DNA from: a virus
Virus record (IMG/VR): IMGVR_UViG_3300030118_006208
Coordinates: 1 to 35,315 of that record
DNA length: 35,315 nucleotides
Strand: one strand, 5' to 3'
Shown: positions 1 through 7,505 of the stretch, one piece after another
How the letters are laid out: the number at the start of each line of letters is the position of its first letter
Numbering within the stretch: the stretch's first letter is position 1
Notes under the pieces: model-generated
Database searches by the model: none
The model's input: only the letters and a program-made list of their open reading frames with translations
Told to the model about the DNA's origin: nothing
Program-made: the position numbers and the translations under genes

Positions 1-518
1 TGAGCTGAACATTGGTAATATAAACACATTGGTGTGTCGCCAGTTGGTACAATTTGTGTATATGCACCTGATGAACCGGGAGTTCCGTTTGTGGTTACGC
101 CTGTAGTATAAGCAGTAGTTTTATCTGCTTCGTAATAAAATCTAAGTGGATGACCTGAGTTAGAAGAATCTGATTGATCGAATCTATATGTATTTCCGGG
201 AACTAAATTAAAGTGTGGGGATTCTATACCATTTATATTATAACCTAAACTCGATCCACTACCATAATAGGCATGATCTGTAGTTTTAGTTACAACCTTA
301 ACTGTTAGTGTTTGAGTAACACTTTTACGTATTTTAAAATATGAATCTGTTGCGGAGCCAACTTGAATAACACTATCTAAACTACCCTCGGTAGTTTTCA
401 TGTAGAGTTTACCGTCGTTTGTGTTTAACGCTAACTCACCTAAATCTAGATTACTAGTAGTTGGAATGGCACCGGCTGTTGCCGAACGCCTTAGTTTAAT
501 ATTCGTCTGTCGTGCCAA
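1..518 (-). CDS. Fibre/virion structural protein, cupredoxin-like, C-terminus cut off by window edge
   Basis: The frame is open from a TTG start at 518 to the left edge, giving 172 visible residues. TTG is chosen because AGGAG lies about seven bases upstream and no in-frame ATG fits; the protein begins LARQTNIKLRRSA. Residues around 25-40 carry a 'LGELALNTNDGKLYMKT' segment, a motif common at the N-terminus of marine phage fibre proteins and also seen in the gene at 605-2116. Further on, GHPLRF (His123) and YYQCSA (Cys170) resemble the copper-ligand pattern of cupredoxins; the residue after Ala172, where a second His would sit, lies outside the window. It is the last visible gene of the leftward virion block and has its own late promoter. 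Structural role is inferred; copper binding is unproven. Confidence 0.75.
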   Translation of the reverse strand, partial: MARQTNIKLRRSATAGAIPTTSNLDLGELALNTNDGKLYMKTTEGSLDSVIQVGSATDSYFKIRKSVTQTLTVKVVTKTTDHAYYGSGSSLGYNINGIESPHFNLVPGNTYRFDQSDSSNSGHPLRFYYEADKTTAYTTGVTTNGTPGSSGAYTQIVPTGDTPMCLYYQCSA

Positions 519-537
519 TTTTGGCTCCTATGTTCAA

Positions 538-590
538 TCTCTATATAGAGAAGTTTTATAAAACTGTTTACAAACACATATATATGTGTT
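538..590. repeat. Chain of perfect palindromes in the leader of the left-edge gene
   Basis: Three perfect palindromes lie almost end to end: TCTCTATATAGAGA (538-551), AGTTTTATAAAACT (552-565) and AACACATATATATGTGTT (573-590), with a TGTTT/AAACA inverted repeat bridging 565-576. All fall between the late promoter box at 597-604 and the TTG start at 518, so they would be transcribed as short hairpins in the 5' leader. Function unknown; regulation or RNA stability is inference. Confidence 0.8.
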
Positions 591-596
591 ATAATA

Positions 597-604
597 TATT
601 TATA
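597..604 (-). promoter_or_regulatory. T4-type late promoter box
   Basis: Leftward TATAAATA, identical to the T4 late -10 consensus, starting just after the stop codon of the 605-2116 gene. It would drive the left-edge gene with a leader of roughly 75 bases. Confidence 0.7.
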
Positions 605-2116
605 TTAGTATGTACCACCATCAATAACATTGGTAACAATAGGAACGCCAGATGCATTAAACTGTAAGGTATCTCCGGCAGTTCCTAAAGAACTTGTCAA
701 GAATGAAATAGCTGTACCGCCGGCGTTTGATACAAAGAAACCATCTCCTGTAAAGCTTCGAATACCAGTACCACCTTGGTTAACTCTAAGTCCAGTTCCA
801 TCTGATAATGTTACTTGACCTGTAAGAGTTGATGTACCAGCAACACTTAAATTATCATCAACTGTAACTGTTCCGCCAGCTGAATCAATTGTTAAGTTAC
901 CAGATGTTGTATCAATTTCATTATCGCCAGTAATTCCTACTTGGACATTACCTAAATAAGCTCCACCAAATTGAGCATCATGCCATGGCGAGGAAGCATT
1001 TTCTCCGCCTGAAAAATCTTCATCTTTAGTAAATACAAATCTTTCTGTTTGTATATCTAAACCAAAGAATCCATCTTTAACTGCTGAACCATTATGATAC
1101 TTAAATCTAACACCACGATCTATTCCATCAGCAGAAGAAGTATCTTTTGCTAATTCTATAACTGGATCAGTTAAAGTAGTTGTAGTTGAGTTAACTGATG
1201 TTGTTGTTCCTTGTACTGTTAGGTTTCCACCAACTGTTAGGTTACCACCGGTGGTAACTGTGTCTGATGTGGTATCGCCTAATGTAACACTACCTTTTAC
1301 TACTAATGTTCCTTCAATATTAGTGTTACCATTTGCAACAGAGGTTGTAAAGTTACCAGCACCAATGTTAAAGCTTGATCCATCGAAAACTAAGTTTGCA
1401 TCATCTTCTAATTCACCGTCTGTACCAGCTATAACAATTCTATTATTAGTTAAATCTTCAACATTAAGAGAAGCTAATTCTGATTGGCCAGTAACATCTA
1501 GTGCACCGCCAACACTTAAGTTATTAGTTACAGTTACGTTATTTGGTAATCCTATAGTAACAGTATTACCCGATGCTGCGGTTTCTATTTCATTTGAAGT
1601 ACCAGCAATTGTTAATGTTTCTTCAGCTGTAGCAGCTCCAGTAAATACATCAATATCAATTGTTCCAGAATCACCAGCAACCGATAGGTCGATGGTGTCC
1701 ATAAATTCTTTAACACCTTGAGCTGTAATAAGCTGCGCATCAGTTGGAGATGCAGGCATTGATGTTTCAATGCTTGTTACTACTTGTCCTGTACCACCTG
1801 ATGATTCAAGTGCTAGTGCTCCAATATTAATTTCATTTAGGTGTTTATTACTATCTAATATTACTGCACTACTTGAAGTTGCAATACCATGAACATGATC
1901 GAGCAAATCAGTAAAGTATTTACCACCAATAATACCTATACCAGTTGCGTGACCATTGGAATCTTCAGCACCTGTACCAATGTATAATCTATCACCATTA
2001 TTGGCCTGAGTACCAGTCACATATGAATATGCTAACTCACCAGTTTTGATATTAGCTGGGGCAGTGGTGGTAGCTCCCGTAGTTAATATCTTTATTCTTG
2101 TTTTCTTGACAGTCAT
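605..2116 (-). CDS. Tail-fibre-like virion protein, 503 aa
   Basis: Low-complexity Gly/Thr/Ser/Asn-rich protein typical of fibre shafts. The N-terminus (about residues 20-50) has a 'KTGELAYSYVTG...GDRLYIG' segment like the one in the left-edge gene, possibly an attachment or trimerisation module. The middle has beta-repeat phrases such as GNLTVGGNLTVQG followed by an 'ELAKDTSSADGIDRGVRFKY' region; a related 'GDLIVQGDETKLNVSTLEVED' phrase occurs in the 1534-aa fibre, so the two look partly paralogous. It ends in IDGGTY, the same GGTY ending as the 73-aa protein just upstream. GGAGGA in the upstream gene's last codons may serve as its ribosome binding site. The receptor is not predictable. Confidence 0.8.
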   Translation of the reverse strand: MTVKKTRIKILTTGATTTAPANIKTGELAYSYVTGTQANNGDRLYIGTGAEDSNGHATGIGIIGGKYFTDLLDHVHGIATSSSAVILDSNKHLNEINIGALALESSGGTGQVVTSIETSMPASPTDAQLITAQGVKEFMDTIDLSVAGDSGTIDIDVFTGAATAEETLTIAGTSNEIETAASGNTVTIGLPNNVTVTNNLSVGGALDVTGQSELASLNVEDLTNNRIVIAGTDGELEDDANLVFDGSSFNIGAGNFTTSVANGNTNIEGTLVVKGSVTLGDTTSDTVTTGGNLTVGGNLTVQGTTTSVNSTTTTLTDPVIELAKDTSSADGIDRGVRFKYHNGSAVKDGFFGLDIQTERFVFTKDEDFSGGENASSPWHDAQFGGAYLGNVQVGITGDNEIDTTSGNLTIDSAGGTVTVDDNLSVAGTSTLTGQVTLSDGTGLRVNQGGTGIRSFTGDGFFVSNAGGTAISFLTSSLGTAGDTLQFNASGVPIVTNVIDGGTY

Positions 2117-2118
2117 TT

Positions 2119-2340
2119 TTAATATGTTCCTCCACTAAGGCTTAAATTTTCGTTTTCTATTAATGTGGTCATTTTATATTTACCAGTTGAACCATCAAAT
2201 ATCATCATGGCTCCATCAGTTTCTCCTGTTGTATCTACATTACTGATATCAGACATGGCAATACTAAATTGGCCAATAGCTAATTTTTTTGCAACAATTT
2301 GACTTTGGTTCGTTTGAACCTTAGCTTTTATAGTTGTCAT
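2119..2340 (-). CDS. Small virion protein with GGTY ending, 73 aa
   Basis: Short protein starting MTTIKAKVQTNQSQIVAKKL. Its ATG overlaps the stop of the 110-aa gene (ATGA), so it is probably translated by coupling. It contains an 'ISNVDTTGETDGAMMIFDG' phrase of the kind seen in marine phage fibre proteins and ends LSGGTY, matching the C-terminus of the following 503-aa protein. The final codons (GGA GGA ACA) also hold a Shine-Dalgarno-like stretch for the next gene. Family not identified; position between fibre genes suggests a fibre accessory or adaptor. Confidence 0.7.
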   Translation of the reverse strand: MTTIKAKVQTNQSQIVAKKLAIGQFSIAMSDISNVDTTGETDGAMMIFDGSTGKYKMTTLIENENLSLSGGTY

Positions 2341-2669
2341 CTAGTTACTCCTGGCGTAATTTCTACTTGACCCTCGACTACTCGTGTTACTATTCCACCT
2401 GCGTCGGTAATTTCTACATCATACACGTATCTACCGGCTGCTAGGGCATTAGTTTGCGTAGCAGACAAGGATATTGTTAATCTTCCTGTAGTAGCATTTG
2501 CAATTGCAGCTGTAAAATCTGTTTTAGTTGACGAATCATACGTTTTACGTAATTGAGCTGCTACGGTATATCCTGTTAAATTCAGAATATTACCATCAAG
2601 AGCTGTACAATCAATATTAGCTGTAAATGTACTGCCTTGGTCAACTGTCAAATTCGATACTATAGCCAC
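2337..2669 (-). CDS. Small beta-sandwich-like virion protein, 110 aa
   Basis: Begins at GTG with AAGGAT a few bases upstream; no ATG is available there. The sequence pattern (VDQGSTFTANIDCTALDG, LTGYTVAAQLRKTYDSS, then GRYVYDVEITDAGG and a VVEGQVEITPGVT ending) looks like a single all-beta domain comparable with BppU-type N-terminal domains of baseplate accessory proteins in other phages; that link is from memory of the pattern, not a search. A late promoter box lies 18 bases upstream, inside the end of the fibre gene, so this gene and the next three smaller ones can be made independently of the long upstream message. It overlaps the following gene by four bases. Confidence 0.75.
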   Translation of the reverse strand: MAIVSNLTVDQGSTFTANIDCTALDGNILNLTGYTVAAQLRKTYDSSTKTDFTAAIANATTGRLTISLSATQTNALAAGRYVYDVEITDAGGIVTRVVEGQVEITPGVTR

Positions 2670-2681
2670 TACATATCCTTA

Positions 2682-5600
2682 TTAACTATTTATACTTTTA
2701 AGACTTTCTATTTCAGATCTTAAAAGTTTATTTTCTTCTTTCAATTCTTTAATTGCTTCAATAAATAAAGCAGATAATTGGTTATATTCAACACCTAAAT
2801 GAGATTCAGTTGGTGCCATATCATCGCCTTCTTCCATTCCTTCAACTTCATGGACTGCGCTTGGTAATACCTTTTCAACATTTTGTGCAATAACACCGGC
2901 ACCATCTTTACCTGAATCTTTCCATTTAAAGGTAACACCATTTAATTCACATACTTTATCAAGAGCATTTTCTACAACTTGTATATTATCTTTTAGTTTT
3001 TCATCTGATGAAGCTGTAGATGTACTTGCAATTACATCACCTAATACATATAATGTTGTACCTGAAAGCCTCATTCTATTAGCAGAATTAGTTACCCAAT
3101 ATATATTTGATGAATCACTAGTATTCATGTACGATGATGCAGTACCTACAAGACTTACATGTCCTCTTAAATCAGAATCTAATGATACAGTAAATGTAGT
3201 ATTAGTAGATTGGTTTGCAGTAAAGGTATCACTACCACTTAATCCATTAGATGTAGACATAGTAAGTGTAGCATTATTTACTGTTGGTATTGTTGGTGTT
3301 CCACTTATGTTGCTATAAGGTATAGCATTACCTGACCATGTACCATAGTAATTAGTAGCAACCATAATACTAATTCCATCTAATCGATTAGTTGATGGAT
3401 TATATGTAAAATGTCCGCCAGAATCTTTTTGAAGATTTCTATAACCGGCTGAATTACTGGTTGAAGTTAAATATGGTATAGGATATGCTGCATTAGCTTG
3501 GTTAGCTGCAACATATACTGCAGATGCTGTAGCTGCATTACCTGTACATGAGCCTGATGAACCTGATACGTTACCAGTTACGTTACCTGTAAGAGAAGCG
3601 GTGATTGTACCAGCACTAAAATTACCTGATGCATCTCTTAATACTATTTGGTTACCACTATTAGAAGATGTTGCATTAATTGTAGCAGAGTTTGCCTGTG
3701 ATGAAATAGTTCCTGCATTACCTGATACATTACCCGTTACGTTACCAACATAATTACCACTATTATCGATATGTGAAACATCAGCATTATTTCTTCGGAA
3801 TTGTACAATTCTATTTGATGACGAATCAGCTACTATGTACCATCTGTTGGAGTGGTATTGTATTTTGCCTTGCGATCCCGGATCACCGGTCCAGGTAGAT
3901 GATGCTGCAGATCTAATATCTGTGTTTGTTATTAAAACACCATTTGCACCTGCTGTTGGTGTTATAGGTCCTAAGAATCTTGTTGCTGCTAATTGACCGC
4001 TGGCATTTCTTAATGCTATTTGGTTAGCAGTTCCAGATGTAGATGCAGTGATTGTAGCTGAGTTTGCTTGATTACTAATAGTCGCAGCATTACCGTCAAT
4101 TGAACCAGAAATAGTTGAATTAAATGTTTTAACTCCGGAAATTGTTTGGTTACCAGTTAAATTAACAGGATTAGTTGAATATCTATTATCAAGATTAACT
4201 GAACCAAGCGCAGTAATATGACCAAATGTATCAAGAGTAATATCTTGTATAACATTTCCGTTAGAATTATTAACTGAACTTTGGCTAGAAGTATCATCAT
4301 GATTAATTGTAATTGTATCACCTGATCTTACAGATGCTAATCCAGAACCACCTGATATAGTAATAGTATCTTCATTAGTAGCTGCTACTGCACTTCCACC
4401 AGAATCTGCAGTAAATGTTCTATAGAATTTTTGTGTTGAACCTTTATCATCATTTGTATAAGTAACTGTATGAGTTGTACCAGATTTACCAGTACTTAAT
4501 GTCATACCAGTTCCAGCTACAAAGTTTAGGTTATCTCCTTGTTCAAAAACAGCTCCCTCAATTAATGGGCTTCCTAATGTTGCTGCAGATAGTAATGGAG
4601 AACCATCCATTTCCCATCTACCTTTAGGATTACCACCACCCGGATCATATCCAAAGTTAAATACTATTGAATGAGAACCTGTTACATTTGAAGCAGCATT
4701 TGGATGTTTACCTGCAGCACTCCATTGTCTGCTATTAATTACTTGGTTAGCTCTTCCACTAAATAATTTTGTTTCAAGTCCAAATCCACCAGTTGTTGGC
4801 AATGTAGTTGTACTTGAACCTGTAAGTATTAATATATCTTCTACTTCTAATGTAGATACATTAAGTTTTGTTTCATCACCTTGAACTATTAAATCACCTG
4901 CAATTGTAACTGTATCACTAGTAGAATTACCTAAAGTTACATTACCATTTACATCTAAAGTACCACCAATTGTTGTATTACCGTGGATTGTACCATTACC
5001 AGATATATCAAAATTGCCATTAATATCTAAAGAACCAGCTTCCATTTCACCGGAAATTGCTACATTAGAAGGTAAGCTTAATGTGACTGCAGATGTTTCT
5101 GAACCAGAACCAGAAACAGTTATTTGATTTGCTGTTCCGCTTATACCTGCAACATAATTACCAGTTGTATCTGTTCCTAAAGCTACTGAGTTAGGCTGGA
5201 CAGTTAATGCAATACTAGTATTATTTAAGTTAGTCATAGTTGCTGAACCAGTCACATCTCCAGTAAATGTAAATGTAGGATCATTAACATTAAAATCAAA
5301 GTTTTGATTTGTTGAATCCCATGTGACGTTAATACCTGATTCGTTATTATTTTGTATTAAATCTTCAGCATTATAGAATGTAACTATATCGGCAGTGTTA
5401 TCTGATTTATCATCTGCCATACCTCTAAGTTGCCAAGCTCTTGCTGGCTTAGTGGCTACTAATCCTTCATTCCATATTAATCTTACATCATGAGTTGGTG
5501 CACCACCTGATATTGCTGTTCTATCAACCTGCAATCCTTGTAAATTAACATTTGAGCCTGAAGCTGATGTAGCATTTAAGTTAACAAAGGCTGATCCAAA

Positions 5601-7286
5601 GTTTGCTACGCCACCCGCGGCTGAGAACAATGCTGTAGTATTTGAAAAGTCTACTGAATCGCCTTTAAATGTAATACTACCATTTACATCTTGATTTACA
5701 TTTGCTGCTAAATTTCTATTTAAATGATTAGTATCAAGAGTATTAATTTGTGTTTCATGCTCATTAATGGCTCCTGATAAAGTTGTAGCAGAAGTTGTAA
5801 GAGATGCGGCCCCTTGTTTTAGATCTAATTCATTAATTGCTAAAGTAAGATTTGTGGCAGATGTTGTTAAGTTACCAACAGTACCTATATCAGTTTCATG
5901 TTCATTGATTGCAGAGATAACATCATTAGCAGCAGTATTTAATGTATAATTAGAACCGGTTCCTCTAAGAGCGGTTTCAATCTCGTTTATACCAGCAACT
6001 ATATTTGTAGCAGTAGTACCTAATGTATAATTAGAACCAGTACCACGTAAAGCTGTTTCAATTTCATTAATGGCTCCAACTACATCATTAGAATCTGTAC
6101 CTATTGTATAGTTACCTGTAGTTCCTCTTAATGCAGTTTCTAATTCATTAACAGCTCCTACCAATCCATGAGAAGTATTTGTAGTTCCTAGGGTATAGTT
6201 TGCAAGTGTTCCTCTTACTGCACCTTCTAGTTCATTAATACCATCTCTAAAATTGCCGGCGTCAGTAGTTATTTGATAATCGGTGTTTCCAGCTCTAGCT
6301 GCAGTTTCTAATTCACCAATAGCTGTTACAATATCAGCTTTAGTATCTGTTCCAAGAGTAGCAATATCTCCAATATCGTCTTGTACTTCTGTAATTGAAT
6401 CAACTATATTTTGAGTGTTTATAACTAGTGCATGGCCATTAGATGGTGGTGTATGAAGTTCAATCATACTACCTATTGCAGTATCTTGTAAAGTTGCTGT
6501 ATTTAAATTAGCAGCTAAAATTCTATCACCAGCAGATTCTGATTGTTTAACCATAACACTTGTAGAAAATGTTCCGGTATGTACTTTAAATCTTAAATGA
6601 GTTGTAGTAGCTTCTAAAAGAGTACCACTAAATGTTTCAGATCCAACACTACCTTGATATAATGTTGCTCCTTCTGTAAACGTAGAAGGAATACTTGGTG
6701 ATCCACTTAATGCAACTTCTAAAGAAAAGTTAACTATATGAAAACCATTTTGAGAACCAACGCCAACATCTTGTACTAATGGTACATTATTTGATTTTAT
6801 TCTTGCATAACCAGTATTAAAACTTTCTGATATAAGTCTAACAAGGTTAGCATTACCAATAGTATTTGATGCAAATTTTAAATCAGCAGAGGCATCGAAT
6901 GTTCCTGTTGTATTTCTTAATACAATTTTATTTTGATTAATATAATTTATTTGGCCGGTAAATGTTTCAGATCCAACTGATCCTTGAAATACAACTACAT
7001 CTGCTACAAATCCAGTTAAACTTGGCGATCCAGTAAGAATAATAGTACTTACAGCATCTATTTGATTTTCTGGTTGTAATTCAATTCTAAGTGTTTTACT
7101 ATCATTATCAGCACTGGCTCCAAATCTAAATTGTGTACCATTTCCAGTGAAGTTAAATATTTGATCAGTTAGTCTTGAATCAAGTAAATCAACGTCACCA
7201 AGGTTATGTGATACTTCATTAGTCTTTACTCGCCATTGTTCTAGAGTATTACTTTTTTGTACTTTTGTTTCGTTATTTGCTGCCAT
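2682..7286 (-). CDS. Long tail fibre with C-terminal S74 intramolecular chaperone, 1534 aa
   Basis: The start overlaps the stop of the 72-aa gene (TAATG). Residues about 300-520 hold tandem ~27-residue repeats (INEIETALRGTGSNYTLGT-like) suggesting a coiled or beta-stacked shaft; the middle is Gly/Asn/Thr-rich beta repeat. The last ~110 residues form a peptidase S74 (endosialidase chaperone) domain: SSDEKLKDNI, then GVIAQNVEKVLPSAV and LGVEYNQLSALFIEAIKEL, ending in a heptad-like coiled coil. In this family the domain trimerises the fibre and cleaves itself off before a Ser, with a Lys five residues on; here Ser and Lys of S-D-E-K-L-K match. Likely the main receptor-binding or side fibre; receptor unknown. 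Confidence 0.88.
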   Translation of the reverse strand: MAANNETKVQKSNTLEQWRVKTNEVSHNLGDVDLLDSRLTDQIFNFTGNGTQFRFGASADNDSKTLRIELQPENQIDAVSTIILTGSPSLTGFVADVVVFQGSVGSETFTGQINYINQNKIVLRNTTGTFDASADLKFASNTIGNANLVRLISESFNTGYARIKSNNVPLVQDVGVGSQNGFHIVNFSLEVALSGSPSIPSTFTEGATLYQGSVGSETFSGTLLEATTTHLRFKVHTGTFSTSVMVKQSESAGDRILAANLNTATLQDTAIGSMIELHTPPSNGHALVINTQNIVDSITEVQDDIGDIATLGTDTKADIVTAIGELETAARAGNTDYQITTDAGNFRDGINELEGAVRGTLANYTLGTTNTSHGLVGAVNELETALRGTTGNYTIGTDSNDVVGAINEIETALRGTGSNYTLGTTATNIVAGINEIETALRGTGSNYTLNTAANDVISAINEHETDIGTVGNLTTSATNLTLAINELDLKQGAASLTTSATTLSGAINEHETQINTLDTNHLNRNLAANVNQDVNGSITFKGDSVDFSNTTALFSAAGGVANFGSAFVNLNATSASGSNVNLQGLQVDRTAISGGAPTHDVRLIWNEGLVATKPARAWQLRGMADDKSDNTADIVTFYNAEDLIQNNNESGINVTWDSTNQNFDFNVNDPTFTFTGDVTGSATMTNLNNTSIALTVQPNSVALGTDTTGNYVAGISGTANQITVSGSGSETSAVTLSLPSNVAISGEMEAGSLDINGNFDISGNGTIHGNTTIGGTLDVNGNVTLGNSTSDTVTIAGDLIVQGDETKLNVSTLEVEDILILTGSSTTTLPTTGGFGLETKLFSGRANQVINSRQWSAAGKHPNAASNVTGSHSIVFNFGYDPGGGNPKGRWEMDGSPLLSAATLGSPLIEGAVFEQGDNLNFVAGTGMTLSTGKSGTTHTVTYTNDDKGSTQKFYRTFTADSGGSAVAATNEDTITISGGSGLASVRSGDTITINHDDTSSQSSVNNSNGNVIQDITLDTFGHITALGSVNLDNRYSTNPVNLTGNQTISGVKTFNSTISGSIDGNAATISNQANSATITASTSGTANQIALRNASGQLAATRFLGPITPTAGANGVLITNTDIRSAASSTWTGDPGSQGKIQYHSNRWYIVADSSSNRIVQFRRNNADVSHIDNSGNYVGNVTGNVSGNAGTISSQANSATINATSSNSGNQIVLRDASGNFSAGTITASLTGNVTGNVSGSSGSCTGNAATASAVYVAANQANAAYPIPYLTSTSNSAGYRNLQKDSGGHFTYNPSTNRLDGISIMVATNYYGTWSGNAIPYSNISGTPTIPTVNNATLTMSTSNGLSGSDTFTANQSTNTTFTVSLDSDLRGHVSLVGTASSYMNTSDSSNIYWVTNSANRMRLSGTTLYVLGDVIASTSTASSDEKLKDNIQVVENALDKVCELNGVTFKWKDSGKDGAGVIAQNVEKVLPSAVHEVEGMEEGDDMAPTESHLGVEYNQLSALFIEAIKELKEENKLLRSEIESLKSINS
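2687..2694 (-). promoter_or_regulatory. T4-type late promoter box
   Basis: Leftward TATAAATA followed by GTTAATAAGGAT. It overlaps the last codons of the 1534-aa fibre gene; the expected start point is next to the AAGGAT ribosome binding site of the 110-aa gene, so the leader is very short. Confidence 0.7.
5730..6360 (-). repeat. Coding tandem repeats of the long fibre shaft
   Basis: About seven to eight imperfect repeats of roughly 27 codons, each with a variant of 'INE-E-ALRGT--NYTLGT'. Two neighbouring copies share GTGSNYTL exactly. Boundaries are approximate. Such arrays can change copy number by recombination and so alter shaft length. Confidence 0.7.
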
Positions 7287-7504
7287 TATTTATCTACCAA
7301 CTTTTTAACTAGTTTAGTGAGATCAGCTATTTGCTTTTTCATATCTTCGATATCAGCAGATTGCTGTTCATCTAATTTTCTTTTATTTATTTGAGCTAGT
7401 CTTGCTTCATAAGCACTACTATTAGTATTTATAACTGCTCCACTATCGAAATCTTTAATTAAATCTGGATTATCTTCTATTTTTGCTGTTTTCTTTTTTG
7501 CCAT
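7286..7504 (-). CDS. Small lysine-rich coiled-coil protein, 72 aa
   Basis: Starts MAKKKTAKIEDNPDL and ends DMKKQIADLTKLVKKLVDK; the C-terminal ~30 residues have hydrophobic residues at heptad spacing, so a short coiled coil is likely. It sits between the DUF4815 gene (stop two bases upstream) and the long fibre gene (four-base overlap), with no clear ribosome binding site, so translation is probably coupled. No family recognised. The position suggests a fibre-attachment or assembly helper. Confidence 0.7.
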   Translation of the reverse strand: MAKKKTAKIEDNPDLIKDFDSGAVINTNSSAYEARLAQINKRKLDEQQSADIEDMKKQIADLTKLVKKLVDK

Positions 7505-7505
7505 A

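Noticed and set aside
1251-1721. 156-aa plus-strand open frame inside the 503-aa fibre gene
   Set aside because: Composition is the complement of a Thr/Val/Gly repeat gene; no ribosome binding site, and the opposite frame has clear fibre motifs.
5730-6360. Tandem repeats as a CRISPR or non-coding array
   Set aside because: Repeats are imperfect, in codon phase and translate to a regular shaft motif.
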